Shown: in pieces, positions 16,540 through 29,362 of the stretch
Layout: every line of letters begins with the position of its first letter
Position numbering within the stretch: the stretch's first letter is position 1
Assembly: GCF_036884655.1 (NCBI RefSeq)
Contig: NC_088347.1
Span: 19,097,001-19,161,000 of the forward strand
Direction of reading: 5' to 3'
DNA: 64,000 nucleotides
Origin: Musa acuminata AAA Group
Lineage: Eukaryota; Streptophyta; Magnoliopsida; Zingiberales; Musaceae
Notes under the pieces: model-generated
Database searches by the model: none
Told to the model about the DNA's origin: nothing
The model's input: only the letters and a program-made list of their open reading frames with translations
Translations under genes and position numbers: made by a program

Positions 16540-17359
16540 TAGAGAGAGGCAAGTAAAGAGAAGCAAACTAATTTATATTAGGTTTGTCTTCCTGATCTTC
16601 ATCTACTCTTGATTCATCTTTCCTTTAAGATACTAGCTTTTACTATTAATCTTCTTTCCAATGGGTGAAGATCAACAACCCTTATTACAACTTTCTCATT
16701 TTTTTAGTTAAGAAGATAACTTTCATACTCTCTTTTTATATAAGATCTCTCATCTCATACAACTTAGAATTATAACCAAACTGAAAAGGAGGAAGAAACT
16801 CAAACAATACTAAAATAAGAGTTTATAATATTTATTAGCTTAGGAATAGATGCTTCATCAACTAAGCCTAAGTAGGGTATTTATAGGTCCCAAAATACTT
16901 CAAGAATGGAACCAAAAATTTAAATCTCTAAAATTTTGGAGTACAAACGGTACCATTGCTAACACTAGACAGTATTACCATTGCAACTACATTATAAATC
17001 TGGACTCTAGTGATACTACCACTAACCTATGTGGGACTACCATCGACCTATTTGGTACTATCATCGACTTAGGTTATACCATAATAAAAAAAAGCTAACA
17101 AAGCACAAAGAGTACTTGTTGATTGACTTAAGCAATACTACCACTTGAGCCTAACGATATCACAACCTAGACTTAGTTTAGACCATCAATTTGGCTCGAG
17201 TTCAAGCCTAATAACTTTTTTTTTTATAAGTTGGCACGGTTTCGACCTAATACCAGCTTAAATTGACTTATAATGACCTCGATCAAAACTTTGATAAATC
17301 AACCACACATACAACACATTTACGAAGCTTTCGACATCATCAAAATTAGATATTTAACA
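16540..17359 (-). repeat. 3' LTR of a minus-strand SIRE/Maximus-like copia element
   Basis: On the minus strand the LTR starts at 17359 with TGTTAAATATCTAATTTTGA, just after a polypurine tract (17373-17361, AAAAAGGGAGAG). It matches the LTR at 37.7-38.97 kb in several blocks, including the TTGTAATAAGGGTTGTTGAT region near 16680 and the series of GGTACTACC-like words at 16950-17090. Its distal end near 16540 is estimated. Confidence 0.7.
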
Positions 17360-17373
17360 ATCTCTCCCTTTTT

Positions 17374-20300
17374 AACAATGATAACTAATTGATAACAAGG
17401 TTTTAACAAGAATCCTTATTTGTTTGTTATTTTAAAAAATTATGATAAACCTGAACTCAAATGATCATATATCCTTTTAAAGATATATACTGAATTCAAG
17501 TTGAAAAAAAATTGTTCTTGTTGATATTATGATTCAATCATTCAAGCCTAAAAATTAATATTTAATAAAGTTTGAAATTTTAAATTATAATCATAAATAT
17601 TTTAAGTTTTAAATTTCAATTGTTATCAATGTGTAATGTCAATTAAAATATACATATAAGTTAACCATTTGTAAAAATCAAACATGAGTATATAATAACA
17701 AAAAAAAATATAAATAAGATATCATGATTTTCCCTGTTAGTCATCATTTCTTTCCCTTTGTTAATAATAAAAAGCATCAGCTATTACTTCTTTCCCTTTA
17801 GTATTAGCAAAAAGAAGAGAGTATATTAATAATCTAATTATATAAAAATAATAATTACTTTGACAACATGATATATGAAAAATGTTAATATTGCATTATC
17901 AAAGATAAATTTAAGTTATAGACATCGAGAAGTCAATTAATGGAGTTTTAATAAGACTCCCCCTATTTATACACCATGATGAATTTGAATTCAAGTTGAA
18001 ACAAATTCAATCTTGTTGTTTTTATCATTGCAAGCCCAAATATTCAATCAAGTTTTAAATTTCAAAGAATAATTAACAAAAGTTAGACATGAGTTACTAC
18101 TAACAAAAAATTTATAAAATCATTATAAGTCTCATTGTTGTACGCATAAGTTAAACATGAATCACTACTTATCCCTTCTTAGTCATAAAAAAATATGAGT
18201 TACTTTTTCTCCCCTTTTGTCATCAACAAAATGGAGTATACGAATACAAAATAAATCTCAAGTCGTGAACACTAAAAGATCATAAGTTATTTGGATAAAT
18301 CTCCTTCTTAGTTATTAGCAAAAAAAAAAGAATCATAACAGAACAAATAGCAAAAGAAAGAATCATGAATTTAAAAGATTCAACATGCCTAATTCTCTTC
18401 TAATAAATTAAACTATTCGTCACTAAGTGGTTTAGTAAAAATGTTTGTTAGTTGATGTTTTGTGTCAATGAAATCCAAGCATATGCCATGATTACTTATA
18501 TGATCGCTAATGAAATGATATTTAATATCAATATGCTTGGTTTGAGAATGTTGAATAGGATCCTTTGATAGACAAATTGCACTAGTATTATCACACTTGG
18601 ATATTTTTAAGTAAAGTTCATAATCTTCTAAGACATTTTTCATCTAGATTACTTGTGCATAACATGCATTTATCATAATATATTCAACTTCAATTGCGGA
18701 TAGTACAATAGAGTTTTGCTTCTCGGATGACTAAGACATAAGTGTATGACCTAAGAATTGACAAGTTATAGATAAACTTTTTCTATCTATTTTACATCAT
18801 ACAAAATCAGCATTAGCATAAGTAATCAAATCAAAAAGTTTAGATTTATGATACTATAATCTCATATTAGGAGTTCTTTTAAGTATCTAAATTTTTTTTA
18901 TTACTTTATAGTAAGATTATTTAGGATTAGATTAAAATCCTATATAAAGCCCAATACTAAATATTATATCAGGTCTAGTTATAATAAGGTATAATAAACT
19001 ACCAATCATGCCTCTAAAATCTTTTGATCAAGGCATTCTTCTTACATTCCTTGAGTATGATTTATATGAAAGTAGATGTATCCAAGTTGTTTTAGCGAGT
19101 ATAATTCTCATTTAAATTTAATTTATTAAATTTAAAATTATCATTAAAATTATGTTTTTAACTTTAAGAGATTTATAAAAAATAACATGAATAGATTTTT
19201 TTAATAACTAAAAATCTCTTATTAAAAACTCGATAAACTTTAGAGATAAAGGAATATTCAAGAAAAATACCTTCATCATATTTTGCATCAAATTTTTCCA
19301 AGGCATCCTTGTCATTTAAAAATAAAACATTTGTAACAAAAAACTTTAAAATATGATATATGGGATCTTTTATTGTTCCATAATTTATAAGGAGTTTTAG
19401 ATAAATAAAAGTTTGTTCAATATATAATATGTTGTGTTAATAACCTCGGCCCAAAAGTATTTGTGTAGGCTATAGTTATTAAGCATAGTCTTTGTCATCT
19501 CTTATAAATTCTTATTTTTTCTCTCAATAACTTTATTTTGTTATAGATTTCTTAGAGAAATCATAAAACTTTTTTTCATTTTGAACTTATTTATAAAACT
19601 TGATAAAATATTTGAAGTAATTATTTTTGTATAAAAAATATGTCCAAATATATCTACTATAGTCATCAATAATTATAAAAACATATTTACTATCTCGTAG
19701 ACTTATAATACCAATATATCCAAATAAATTCATATAAATTAGTTGTAATAGTCTAGAGGTACTTATATGGTTTTTTGGTTTGAAGTTACTCCTTATATGT
19801 TTTCCTAATTAGTATACATCACAGAATTTATCTTTAACAAATTTGATTTTATATATTCCTCTTACAACTTCTTTAGTTCTAATTTATGAAATTAATTTTA
19901 TACTAACATTTCCTAGTCTCTTCTATATTAAAGTCATGCATCATCATTCAAAACTAAAAAATAAGTTGCATTATGAAAATCATCAAGATTAATAGTATAA
20001 ACATTATCATTTCTTAGGGCTATCATAGATTTATTCTTACTTGGTATTTCTATGATGCATGAAATTCAAATTTAACATTATATTAGTTATCACAAAATTA
20101 GCTAATGCTTATTAAGTTATATTTTAAGTCATTTACAAATAGCATATTTCTAGTCAAAAGATTTAATTTGTTACCAATATTTTCAATACCAATTATATTT
20201 CCTTTGTTATTATCTCTGAAGGTAATATATCCTTCATCTTAGCTAATGAGCTTTAAAAAATTTATAGGATATCCGATCATATGTCTTGAGCATTTATCAT

Positions 20301-20990
20301 CAAGATATCATCTTTTACTCTAACTCTTGTTTGGAAATATACCTCATTGTTGAAAGCCATTAAGGTATAATTTGCTACTTTTTCTCTATTGATTTGCTCT
20401 TTTGACTTACTTGATTCATCATATATTGTTTTGAGTATTTTTTTTTTTTGTTGACATCTTCTTTTTCAATAAACACTAATTTTTAAAGTGTCCTGACTTT
20501 TTTGTTCTCATAACATATGACTGTATCTTTTTTGGATTCACTTTTATTCTTACATTCTCTTCTTACTAGTTTTGTCTTATTTTTTCTCATGAACTTTTTG
20601 AATCTTTTTATAATAATTGTTATGTCTTCATCGTTATCACTTGAGCTTTCGTTTGAGTAATCTTCTTTGGATTTAAGAGCAATAACATTTCTTTTCTTTA
20701 GAATGTTTCTCTTCTTTATCGTGTGCTTTGCATATCATTTTATAAGTCATTAAAGATCCTATGAATTCTTCAAAAGGAAGATTGTTCAAATCTTTAGCTT
20801 ATTGGATTATCGTTATTTTGGATCCTAACTTTTAGGAAGACTTGTTTGATCAATTGCAGAATGCATAAGTATTTTTCAAGATTGGTCTGTGGTCACTATC
20901 TATTGGAGATTAAGGAGGAGGAAAACAAAAAAAAACTAATCCTTATCTTTTCATTGATAATATATCTCATTTTTAAAATTTACGTAATGA
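17374..20990 (-). pseudogene. Broken gag-pol of the minus-strand SIRE-like copia element
   Basis: Read on the minus strand, 20705-20470 resembles copia gag: an acidic SNESSSDNDED stretch, a Lys-rich stretch and a degraded zinc knuckle (CYENKKVRTL). At 18643-18413 the end of RNase H is open, with CLSKDPIQHSQTKHIDIKYH, then DTKHQLTNIFTKPL. Between them, integrase and reverse transcriptase are riddled with stops and frameshifts. No functional product is expected. Confidence 0.75.
18413..18643 (-). pseudogene. Copia RNase H C-terminal fragment
   Basis: A 76-codon open stretch ends with the typical copia terminus, where a His-x-x-Ile-Asp-x-x-Tyr-His motif is followed by HQLTNIFTKPLSDE. It lies about 1 kb inside the polypurine tract, as expected for the end of pol. 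Everything upstream on the minus strand is decayed. Confidence 0.85.
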
Positions 20991-21089
20991 TCTATTTGTA
21001 AATCGGAGGACCTGTTAGGCTGCAAGAAAAAAAAGCGGGGCGGGGGGGAGGGGAGAGGATAATGGTTTTATCTCATCGCCTCCCACGCA

Positions 21090-21690
21090 CTCCCATGTGA
21101 AACAGAGAGAGGATCTATGGGGCATTGGGGAGAAGAAGAGAAGTAGAGAAGAAGAGAAGAAAAGGAGAAGAACATATGAAGAAGAAGAGGGGGAGAAGAG
21201 AAGAAAAAGAAAAGAAGAAGAAGAGGGAGAAGAAAGGGAAGAAGAAGAAAAGAGGAAGGTGGCTACGGTAAGGGCTACAGCGAGGAGGTGTGAGGTGTCG
21301 GAGAGGAGAAGAAGAGAAGGAGAAGAAGAGGGATAAGAGAAGAAAAGGAGAAGAAGAAGGAGAAGAGAGGGAAGAGGGAGAGGAAAGGGAGGTGGCTGTA
21401 GCTAGGGCGGCAGCACCTCTATTTCCTATACGAGGAAACAAAGGACGTGTGAGGCATCGGGGAGGAGAAGGGAAGAAGAAGAAGCAGGAGAAGACACTAC
21501 GGCACCTCTATTTCCCACAGGAGGAAATAGAGGAGAAGAGAGGTAGTGCGTTGGGGAAAAGAAGGGGAGGAAGGAGAAGAAGAAGAAGAAGGGAAGCAGA
21601 AGGAAGAAGAGGAGGGAAAGAAGAAGGGGTTGTGACTGCAGAGGTGGCATCTACAGCTAGAAGAGAAGAAGGAGAGGAAGAAGAGTAAGG
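21090..21690. repeat. GA/GAA-rich low-complexity tract
   Basis: About 600 bp of interrupted AAGAAGAGG words, with short GCTACGG-rich inserts. Open frames on both strands encode only Glu/Lys/Arg-rich or Ser/Phe/Leu-rich low complexity and are not taken as genes. Confidence 0.9.
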
Positions 21691-22811
21691 GAGGAAGAAG
21701 AGGCTACGGTTATGGTTTGGCTACGGTCATGGCTGCGGTTGCGGCAGCGGTAGTGGTACGGCTGCGGTAGTGGCATGGCTGTGGCAGTGACGATGGCTGC
21801 GGCAGCTGTGTTTGGGAAAGAAAAAGAAGGAACGAGAGAAAGGAAAAATGAAGTATGCAGTGGGAAGGGGCTACGGTTGTGAGAACGGCTATGACTACGG
21901 CTACGGTTACAACTGCAACTGTGATAATGGCAGTGGCGGTGGTTGCGACAGCTACATTTTGGAAAGAAAAAAATAAAAGGAATGAGTGTAAGGGAGACCA
22001 GGTGACTATGCCTCTATATACTGCACGAGTTGCAGTTGTGGAGGAAGAAAGAAGACAATTGATAATTTAAATCATTTGTCTAATGTGCCTCTCGAATTCT
22101 ACCAAAAATCGGGCTTTGGTCGATTTCACTTGTTCTTGTTCAATTCCCTTTGGAAATTGATTTCATTTAGCATTCTTTCTTCAATTGAGCATTATATTGC
22201 TACTTTTAATTCTTGTATGATCTTGTCATTAAATTATTTATATTCTTGAAACTTTTTATATAAAGTTTATATTGTATCACATTGTTTCGTATGAATATAT
22301 GTATATTCTGTTGTTCCATATGTGCTTTTGATATATGCCAAAATCCTTGTATACTTTTACCTTTAGTTCCTTTCAAGTTTGAATGCATTTGTGAAAGATT
22401 ATGTTTGCATCGTATTGACTCATAAAGGCACATGTGCGTTTCGTTGTTCCACATGTGCTTCCGACATGTGTTAATTTTATTGTTCACACTATCCTTTTGT
22501 ACTATGGTGTTTGTGGGATACTATGAATCTTTGCTAAAATTAGTAAAGGGAGTTATGCATAGAGCCTGCGATGCTTTGTCGGCCCCCTCTAACTTCACCT
22601 AAACGTGAGTGGATGAAGCTCCTAGACGTGGGAGACTTCTGTCTGGTGGTCATTCAGAAATAGATGAATCATATTCTGTTTGTGATCTCATTGCACCTTT
22701 TGTATGTTTGATATAATATCCAGAGCTTTGGTTATGTTTTTCTATACAAGCTTTGGATAAAAATGCAATGTCAAATACGACGTTTGAGCTTCTGTTTCGT
22801 ATTTGTTTTTT

Positions 22812-23090
22812 GATATACTTCGAAATGGTTCATATGCTATTGATATGTTTCGAAATGCTCCCTATGCCTCTGAAATGTTCATACACCATTGATACGTTTT
22901 GAAATATTTCATATATCATTGATATATTTTGAAATATTTCATTCGTTATTGATATACTCTGAAACATTTCCTGTGCCATTGATATGCTCCGAAATGTTTC
23001 ATCTGCCATTGTTATACTCTGAAATGTTCCATATGCTATTGATATGTTTCAGAATATCTCATGCGCTATTGATATGCTCCAATTACTCTG
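22812..23090. repeat. 30-bp tandem repeat, about nine degenerate copies
   Basis: The unit is close to TTGATATGTTTCGAAATGTTTCATATGCCA and recurs with point differences. Because 30 is divisible by 3, one plus-strand frame (from 22889) stays open and reads as a 10-residue repeat. It sits inside the LTR-like insert, so coding is unlikely. Confidence 0.85.
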
Positions 23091-23777
23091 TACTCCATTT
23101 GTTATGAACCAAATATATTTTGATTGAAATGACATTTACGATTTTATATCTAATAAGATGGTATCCTTGAATCTCTTGTATTCTGTCTTGCATTGTGATA
23201 TCTTGTTTGTTTGAAATTATCCTTTTTCATTCTAGATATGTATTGTCACTTGGTGAGCTGTTTTTAGCTCACTCTGTTGTTATCAATCTTTCAGGTCAAC
23301 TTATCACTCTTTGAGATGTTTAAATTAGGCTAAGGTAACGGAGAGCTATTCAGAATTTTTGGAAGTCTTGTTGGTTGTTATGTTATTATTGTATAAGCAT
23401 ATTTTTGTACATAATAAAATGTTATCGATGAACCTGAATGGATATATCATGTAAAAGTGTTAGAAGATCTCTCTTATTTGGAATTTCGAAATGTTTAGTT
23501 TACAATGATATGAACTAGTGGTAAATGATTCGAGTTCTAATTGTATAAATTGTTTAGCTTGTGGATTTATAAGTGTTGTTAATGTTTTGTTAAGTTGGCT
23601 TGGGTTTCCATAAATGTGAATTATTGAGTGATGTGATACATGATTATAAACTATACAAGTTTTATGGATATGAATATGATTGAATGTTTTTCAGTATCCT
23701 CAAATATTAGTTTGGTTCCTGGATTGATTTATGATGAAAAAATTTAATATTATCAATATTATTCGGGGGGCGTGACA

Positions 23778-24117
23778 CTACCACTATAACCAAATTACAA
23801 ATATGGATTCTAATAGTACTACTACTAGTATATACAGTACTACCATAGGCGATACTACTATCAAAAAGGTTAAGAAAATGCAAACAATGCTTGTCGATTG
23901 ACTCAAATAACACTACCAACCAAGCTTAGTTTAGGCCATTGGTTTGGCCTTCTAACGAGCCTAGTTTGACTCAAGTTCAAGTCTAATAAGTTTTTTAATA
24001 AATTAACATGGTTTTGACTTAAAATAAACTCAAATTAATTCATAATGATCCTGACGAGGACTTTGACAAATTAACCACACATATAGCATATTTACAAATC
24101 GTTCGACATATTGTACA
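23778..24117 (-). repeat. 5' LTR remnant of the minus-strand SIRE-like copia element
   Basis: It matches 17000-17340 over its length, with shared blocks around CAAGTCTAATAA, AATTAACCACACATA and TCGACAT. Both ends are cut: the left by the LTR-like insert ending at 23777, the right just before the LTR start. It is more diverged from the other LTR than a young pair would be. Confidence 0.7.
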
Positions 24118-24447
24118 CTATTCTAATATATTGTCTGATTTTCTGGTACTTCATTTAAACTTATGGCACATCACTCTTTCCTATGATATCTAGTCTTTCA
24201 ATTAAATATATGATCCTTCCATCACGATGCTCGAACCCTTAGCATGAAGTTCAATGAAATATACATTGACCGATCCTTCAGCTCGACTCCAATTTTTGAC
24301 ATGATAATTTCTTAGTATAATGTTTGACTATCTTGCTCAATAGTTGGCCATTCGGTGATCCAAATTCATGATCAAAATATTTTTTATAAACTTATCAATT
24401 AATTTCATCATTAAAATCTAAGATTTAACAGAAATTAATGAACTAGA

Positions 24448-25870
24448 ATGACATACAAGAACTCACCGAATTGTCTAATAATTATAAAAATATATATTAT
24501 ATATGAGTCTTTAATACTAAACATGACCCAAATGGTAACTTTGAATAATGACCAAGGTTTTACTCATAAAGAAAACATTAACCATAATGAGATATTTTCT
24601 TTAGTTTATCTAATGGACTTATTAAAAACCATCAAAATATTAGTAGCTTATTATGATTTTAAGTTACATCAGATGGATGCAAAAATATTTTTTTTGAATA
24701 AAAATCTAGATAAAATAATTTATATTGATTAATCTAATGATTTGTAGAGAAAAGAAAGAAATGTAAAATTTGGCATACAAATTTAGAAAATCCATTTAAA
24801 ACATAAATAAGTTTTTAAACAATGACATATAAAATTTCATAATACTATTACTTCTTTTATATTTAAAAAAAATAATTGATCAGTATTTATATTTGAAGAT
24901 CATGGAAGTAAGCTTGTTATATTAGTTTTGTATATGAATAATATTTTACTTATAAAAAATGATCCTGGTTTACTACACGGAGTTTAAAAAAATTTTAATA
25001 AAAATTTTAAAATGATTAATATAATTGATACAACTTATCTTATTGATATAAAGACATTTAAGGATACATCTTAATAATTATTAAGACTATCTCATAGAGA
25101 GAGATTTAGTGTGTAGTTTTGTTTGACAAATGATAAGGGTATAAGATTCAATTAAAGTCAGTGTTTCTAAATTGACTTAGAAAAAAAAAATTAAATAAAA
25201 AATATTTTTTATATATGCATAGTTGAAAATCTATTATTTGCTCAAGTTTATATCAGACTAGATATCAATTATGTAGTTAAAACACTAAGTAGATATTAGA
25301 TATATCCAAGAATAAAATGTTGGAAGGCAGCAAAGAAATGAAGCAAGATATCTATAAGTGATAAAAGACTATATGCTCACATAAATAAATTCAAATCAAT
25401 TTGAAATGATGATAATTTTATATAGTGATTTTATAAATTACTTCAATAATAAGAAGACTACTTTATGATTTATATTATCTAAGTATAATAGTATAATGCA
25501 AATTGTATTATCAATAATAGAAGCCGATTTGATAACCTGCTTTGAGGCCACTAATCAAGTTTTCTAATTGTAAAATTTTATCTAAGGATTTAGTATGGTC
25601 AAACTAAATTGTTAAGTTGCTAAAGATATTTTATAACATATCACAATAGTTTTTTTCTATGAGAATAACAAGTATTATAGTAATTCTAAAGATATTGATA
25701 TAAAGTATTTGGTGGTTAAAGAAAGAGTCTAGAAATGATTAATATCAGTTAAGAATCTAAATTTTATTATATTAATTGTTGATCTATTCACCTAGGTCTT
25801 ATGTCGTAAAGTATTTAAAAGTACATTTTTTATGATTGAGTTTATGAAAAGATATGCTAATATGTGTTTG
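24448..25870 (+). pseudogene. Copia reverse transcriptase/RNase H remnant (plus strand)
   Basis: A 94-codon open stretch at 24448-24732 aligns with copia RT: a QGFTHKENINHNEIFSLVY-like block followed by YYDFKLHQMDAKIFFLNKNL. Downstream, near 25515-25575, IIEADLITCFEATNQ resembles the RNase H block EAEYVACFEA. Numerous stops and frameshifts separate them. It belongs to the outer plus-strand copia element. Confidence 0.8.
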
Positions 25871-26329
25871 AGTGAATTTTATAATCGATATTGTTATTTA
25901 TATAATTAAAATTATTTATTTTTGTTATCCTATTCATATTTATTTGTATATATATTATGATCGAATATGAATATTTTCTTAACAAGATAAATTACGTGGA
26001 TAATTTTGAATTATACTAGGAAACAGTAAAAGTGTTGTAGTACATAAAAGAAAGTATAATATTGATGACATACAACTACTATGACTCACATTGCTAATCA
26101 AATTTAATATAATTATATTTGTTGGACTTATTGGTATATTTTTAAATTTATACATATATAAATACTTTTCTAAAATTTTAGAATCTAATTAGGTAAAATT
26201 ATTTTTAAATAATTTTTAATTTATTTATTTTAATTTTAAACCCTTTTATATCTTATCAATTAATAAGTCAATTAAGAAAATATTAGATTTTATGACCCTA
26301 ATTAATTGGTTAATATATATTAAATTTCT

Positions 26330-26690
26330 AACTTAGATTTTGATTAAGATTATCATCTAATCTTAAGAAAGTTCATTTATGTTAGGATACCTTAAGATGA
26401 TTTTGATGGGAAAAACTCTGCTAATTATTTTTGACTCATTTGCTCTCGTCTATATATAGACAGAACCTTTTACGGATCATCATATAGATCTCTTCTCTTA
26501 TTTCTCAATATATCCTTATTTTATCAATTATAATAATTCTAAAAATAAGAAAAGAGAATAAGACAAGTCTACCGGACGAGTTTAGCTTTTCTGTACATAT
26601 TCACAATATATATAGATCACGATCTATTACTTTGCGACAAGTAAGGTATCATATTGATTATCATATTCAAAAGATATATATTTTTTGTCA
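26330..26690 (+). repeat. 3' LTR of the plus-strand copia element
   Basis: It is related to 15325-15702 and ends TTTTTGTCA. It includes a CTATATATAGACAG A/T box near 26450. The LTRs are strongly diverged, which suggests an old insertion. Confidence 0.6.
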
Positions 26691-28212
26691 TGATTCTCTA
26701 ATATCTAATCAAATATATTTTACCAAACAAACTCTAATTTTTTTTATCTGTTGTAGGAAGGAGATATGCATATCTTTCACTATCAAATCCAAGTGGGACA
26801 ATGGACACATAATGTGAATGACTTTTGCTTTGAAAACAAATTCTCTTCCCCTCTACTCATATCACTTCTAGATATGATTGTATTTAAAAAATAAATCAAG
26901 TCAAATTAATTTTATAAAATCGAATTGACAATCAAATAAGATCATATCACCTATTAATAAATACTAACATTTGACTTTCCATATATGGATTAACTACAAG
27001 TATTTTAAAAAAATACATAATTAATTTATAAATATTTTTGGGTTCACACAATTAAGACATTCATGTTGCGTTCGTATACAACTATCTCTCTCTCTCTTTT
27101 TTTTAAAGTAAAATAAAAAAATATTAATCAAAAAGTTTATTATCTCAAAAGCTATATTATTTCTCTGTAACTGAGGAGGGATAAAAGTAGTTCTTATAAA
27201 ATTAATAAAGCTTAAAGGTTAGACTATCAATTAATATATACCCAATCTATCTAGTACATTTAGTTTGAAAGTCAACATGAAGATATCATTTCAAATATTA
27301 TGTAAAAACCAAGGTATCAGTTTGCTATGATTAAATATTTTTAATTGTATCAGTTCTTATAAAATTTAATTGTAGCAATTCACAAAAAATTTCTCGCTAA
27401 ATTGAGAAAAAACAATATACGATGAGAGGAGTTTTCTCCGAGAGACATAGTTGTTGCCTTAACCTATATAAAATTTTACTTTATTTATTTATTCTAGAAG
27501 GTTTTTTTACGATAATCTAACCTAGTGATAAAATTAAGATGAGACAAACGTCATTCTTCATTTTTATTTGCTCCTTTCTCTTTAATTATTTTACTCTGAC
27601 TAATCATCTAAATTATTCTTTTATTATTAAAGTTTTCACAACGACGATACACAATTTGACAGTAAGTCCTACTTATTTTAGCCGTCATGTCGCCAAAAAT
27701 ATTACGAATCATATAACTAATACGTTTAGCATCTATCGATCATAGAGAACCAATTAGCTCGTTCACGTGAACAGTTCAAATGTTCCTCAATAATTTTAAA
27801 GCTGCGTATATGTTTGCATCGATCAATCAACTGACAGCTGGCAGCGCATGTGATCCGGCGAACATCCCGCTTCCCGCCACGTGGTGATAAAGCCCCTTCA
27901 AAGCCGTCCATCGCACCCCTTTCTCTTATCCCGACCGTCCGCTTGATTTGAATAAAAAGGTTGCTTCAAATCAGGCGGTTGAGATGGACGGTGGTGGAGG
28001 GATTCGAAACAGCCTCCACCACAGAATTTGTTTTCGGAAATAACTCCGCCTCATGCCTCTCTCAACTTAAAACGGCGGACGAGAGGAGACGAGAACGAAC
28101 GAGACGCTCGTCCTCCTCCTCTCGTTCCGTGCACTCTCAACCTCAGCACTCTCATCTCCGCAGTAGTACTACATCGGCGCTCAGAGAAGAGAGGGAACCC
28201 TCATCGAAGTGC

Positions 28213-28215
<3 letters not shown>
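26691..28215. other. Intergenic: upstream region of the PQ-loop gene
   Basis: AT-rich without genes to about 27760. It then becomes GC-richer, with CACGTG-like sequence at 27765 (TTCACGTGAA) and CCACGTGG at 27878, both G-box cores. These palindromes are candidate bZIP or bHLH sites in the promoter of the gene that starts near 28000. No TATA position is assigned with confidence. Confidence 0.45.

Positions 28216-28244
<29 letters not shown>
28216..28244. repeat. (CT)n microsatellite in the PQ-loop gene 5' UTR
   Basis: A run of about 14 CT units lies just upstream of a likely 5' UTR donor (ACTAGAG/GTGATT at about 28271). CT runs in leaders are common in plant genes. Confidence 0.85.
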
Positions 28245-28248
<4 letters not shown>

Positions 28249-29362
28249 AGCCGGGATCTCTCTGGAAACTAGAGGTGATTTTGATCTTTAAGCTTATCCA
28301 TGGTCTCTTTCCGATCTGGTCACACCCCATGCGCCTCTTTGACATGTAGGATTCGTGTTGTAGTTGAGGTTTTTGTTCTGTTCTTTCGTTTTCTGAATTG
28401 GAGTTGTCGCTTGATTTAGCAATAATGAATCGGCAGTGTTTCGTGGCCGGTTTAGTTTCATCGGGTTTTGGTCCTTGTGGTGGTTTTCCAGGTGTTCTTG
28501 GATCTGAATGATGTGTAGTCTTATGTGTTTCTTTACGGGTATTTCCTGATTGAGGCTCTGCCTTGAACGTGATAACTCTGTTCGGTATCGAGATTAAATC
28601 ATGGCTTAGTCTGATTTCGTGTTACCGGACGCAACTATCTTGATCACCATTGTTAGGGTTCTGATCGATGTTTTCGTTTCTTGTGGTATTACTGTGGCTG
28701 CTTGCAACGATGCTGCTTTGGTTTTTTGGCCCTTGTGCATGTTGATGTCTTGTATAACATGCAGGAGCGACTTTATATGTTTGGAATATCATTCTTCACA
28801 AGACAGGTTTTGTGCTCTCCATCATGCGAAGATTATAATTCAGCACAAATTATTTCTGTTACCGTAAGATATATGGTGGCCGAAACATCATGTGTGTGAG
28901 CGCCGGTGATGAGTTTTTCATCTTTGGTGCGCCAACTAGTATGGATTATTATTCTCGTAAAAAATCCAAACCATATGGATTTATGCACAACTAAGCCGCA
29001 TTACGATTATTTTGTGGTTTCAGAGCTGCTGCACAGTCTGATAAGATTTGGTTCTGAATATGTTTCACATGTGAGCTTTGAGACTAAGAATCTTTTTTTA
29101 ACTCGACCTTAGAACTTCGTGGGACCTTTAATATAGAGTAAGTGCTGTTGTGAGTCACTGTGTATATTATATTCCTCAAACTATAATTTGATGCTCTGAC
29201 GGTATAAAAAGTTTGATGACTTATAGTTCTCTGTGCAGGCAGTGGAACTTATTTTAGATGTGTCAGTACTCAGATTTATCGGTCATGTGTTCTCTAAGAT
29301 TAATCTTGAATCTTTTCGTTGAAATTGTCTAGGTTGGGACTTGGGAGTAGTTAACTTCTGCA

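Larger units (their letters stand above)
21014..23777. mobile_element. Long LTR-like insert (Tekay/Del-like solo LTR?)
   Basis: The segment starts TGTTAGGCTGCA and ends GGGGGGCGTGACA, an end typical of long gypsy chromovirus LTRs. It carries a purine-rich GA/GAA region at about 21090-21690, a CTATATACTG A/T box near 22013, a 30-bp tandem repeat at 22812-23090 and a TTTTTAGCTCACTCTG block near 23262. The left and right flanking pentamers (GGACC, CTACC) do not match perfectly. No internal gag-pol was found, so a solo LTR is proposed. The family name is an inference. Confidence 0.5.
15325..26690 (+). mobile_element. Decayed Ty1-copia element (Tnt1-like order), carrying nested insertions
   Basis: A left LTR ends near 15702 (TTCTTACA) and is followed by TGGTATCAGAG, a primer-binding site for initiator Met-tRNA. 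A related right LTR ends near 26690 (TTTTTGTCA). The two share diverged blocks such as AGATTTTGATTAA, CTC(T/G)TG/CTCTCGTCTATAT and GGTA(C/T)CATRTTGATTA. Plus-strand pol remnants lie at 24448-25870. The interior from about 16540 to 24120 is taken up by a minus-strand copia element and a further LTR-like insert. The upstream edges of both LTRs are approximate. Confidence 0.65.

Noticed and set aside
21097..21688. Glu/Lys/Arg-rich and Ser/Leu/Phe-rich frames
   Set aside because: Products of the GAA/GA tract within an LTR-like insert.
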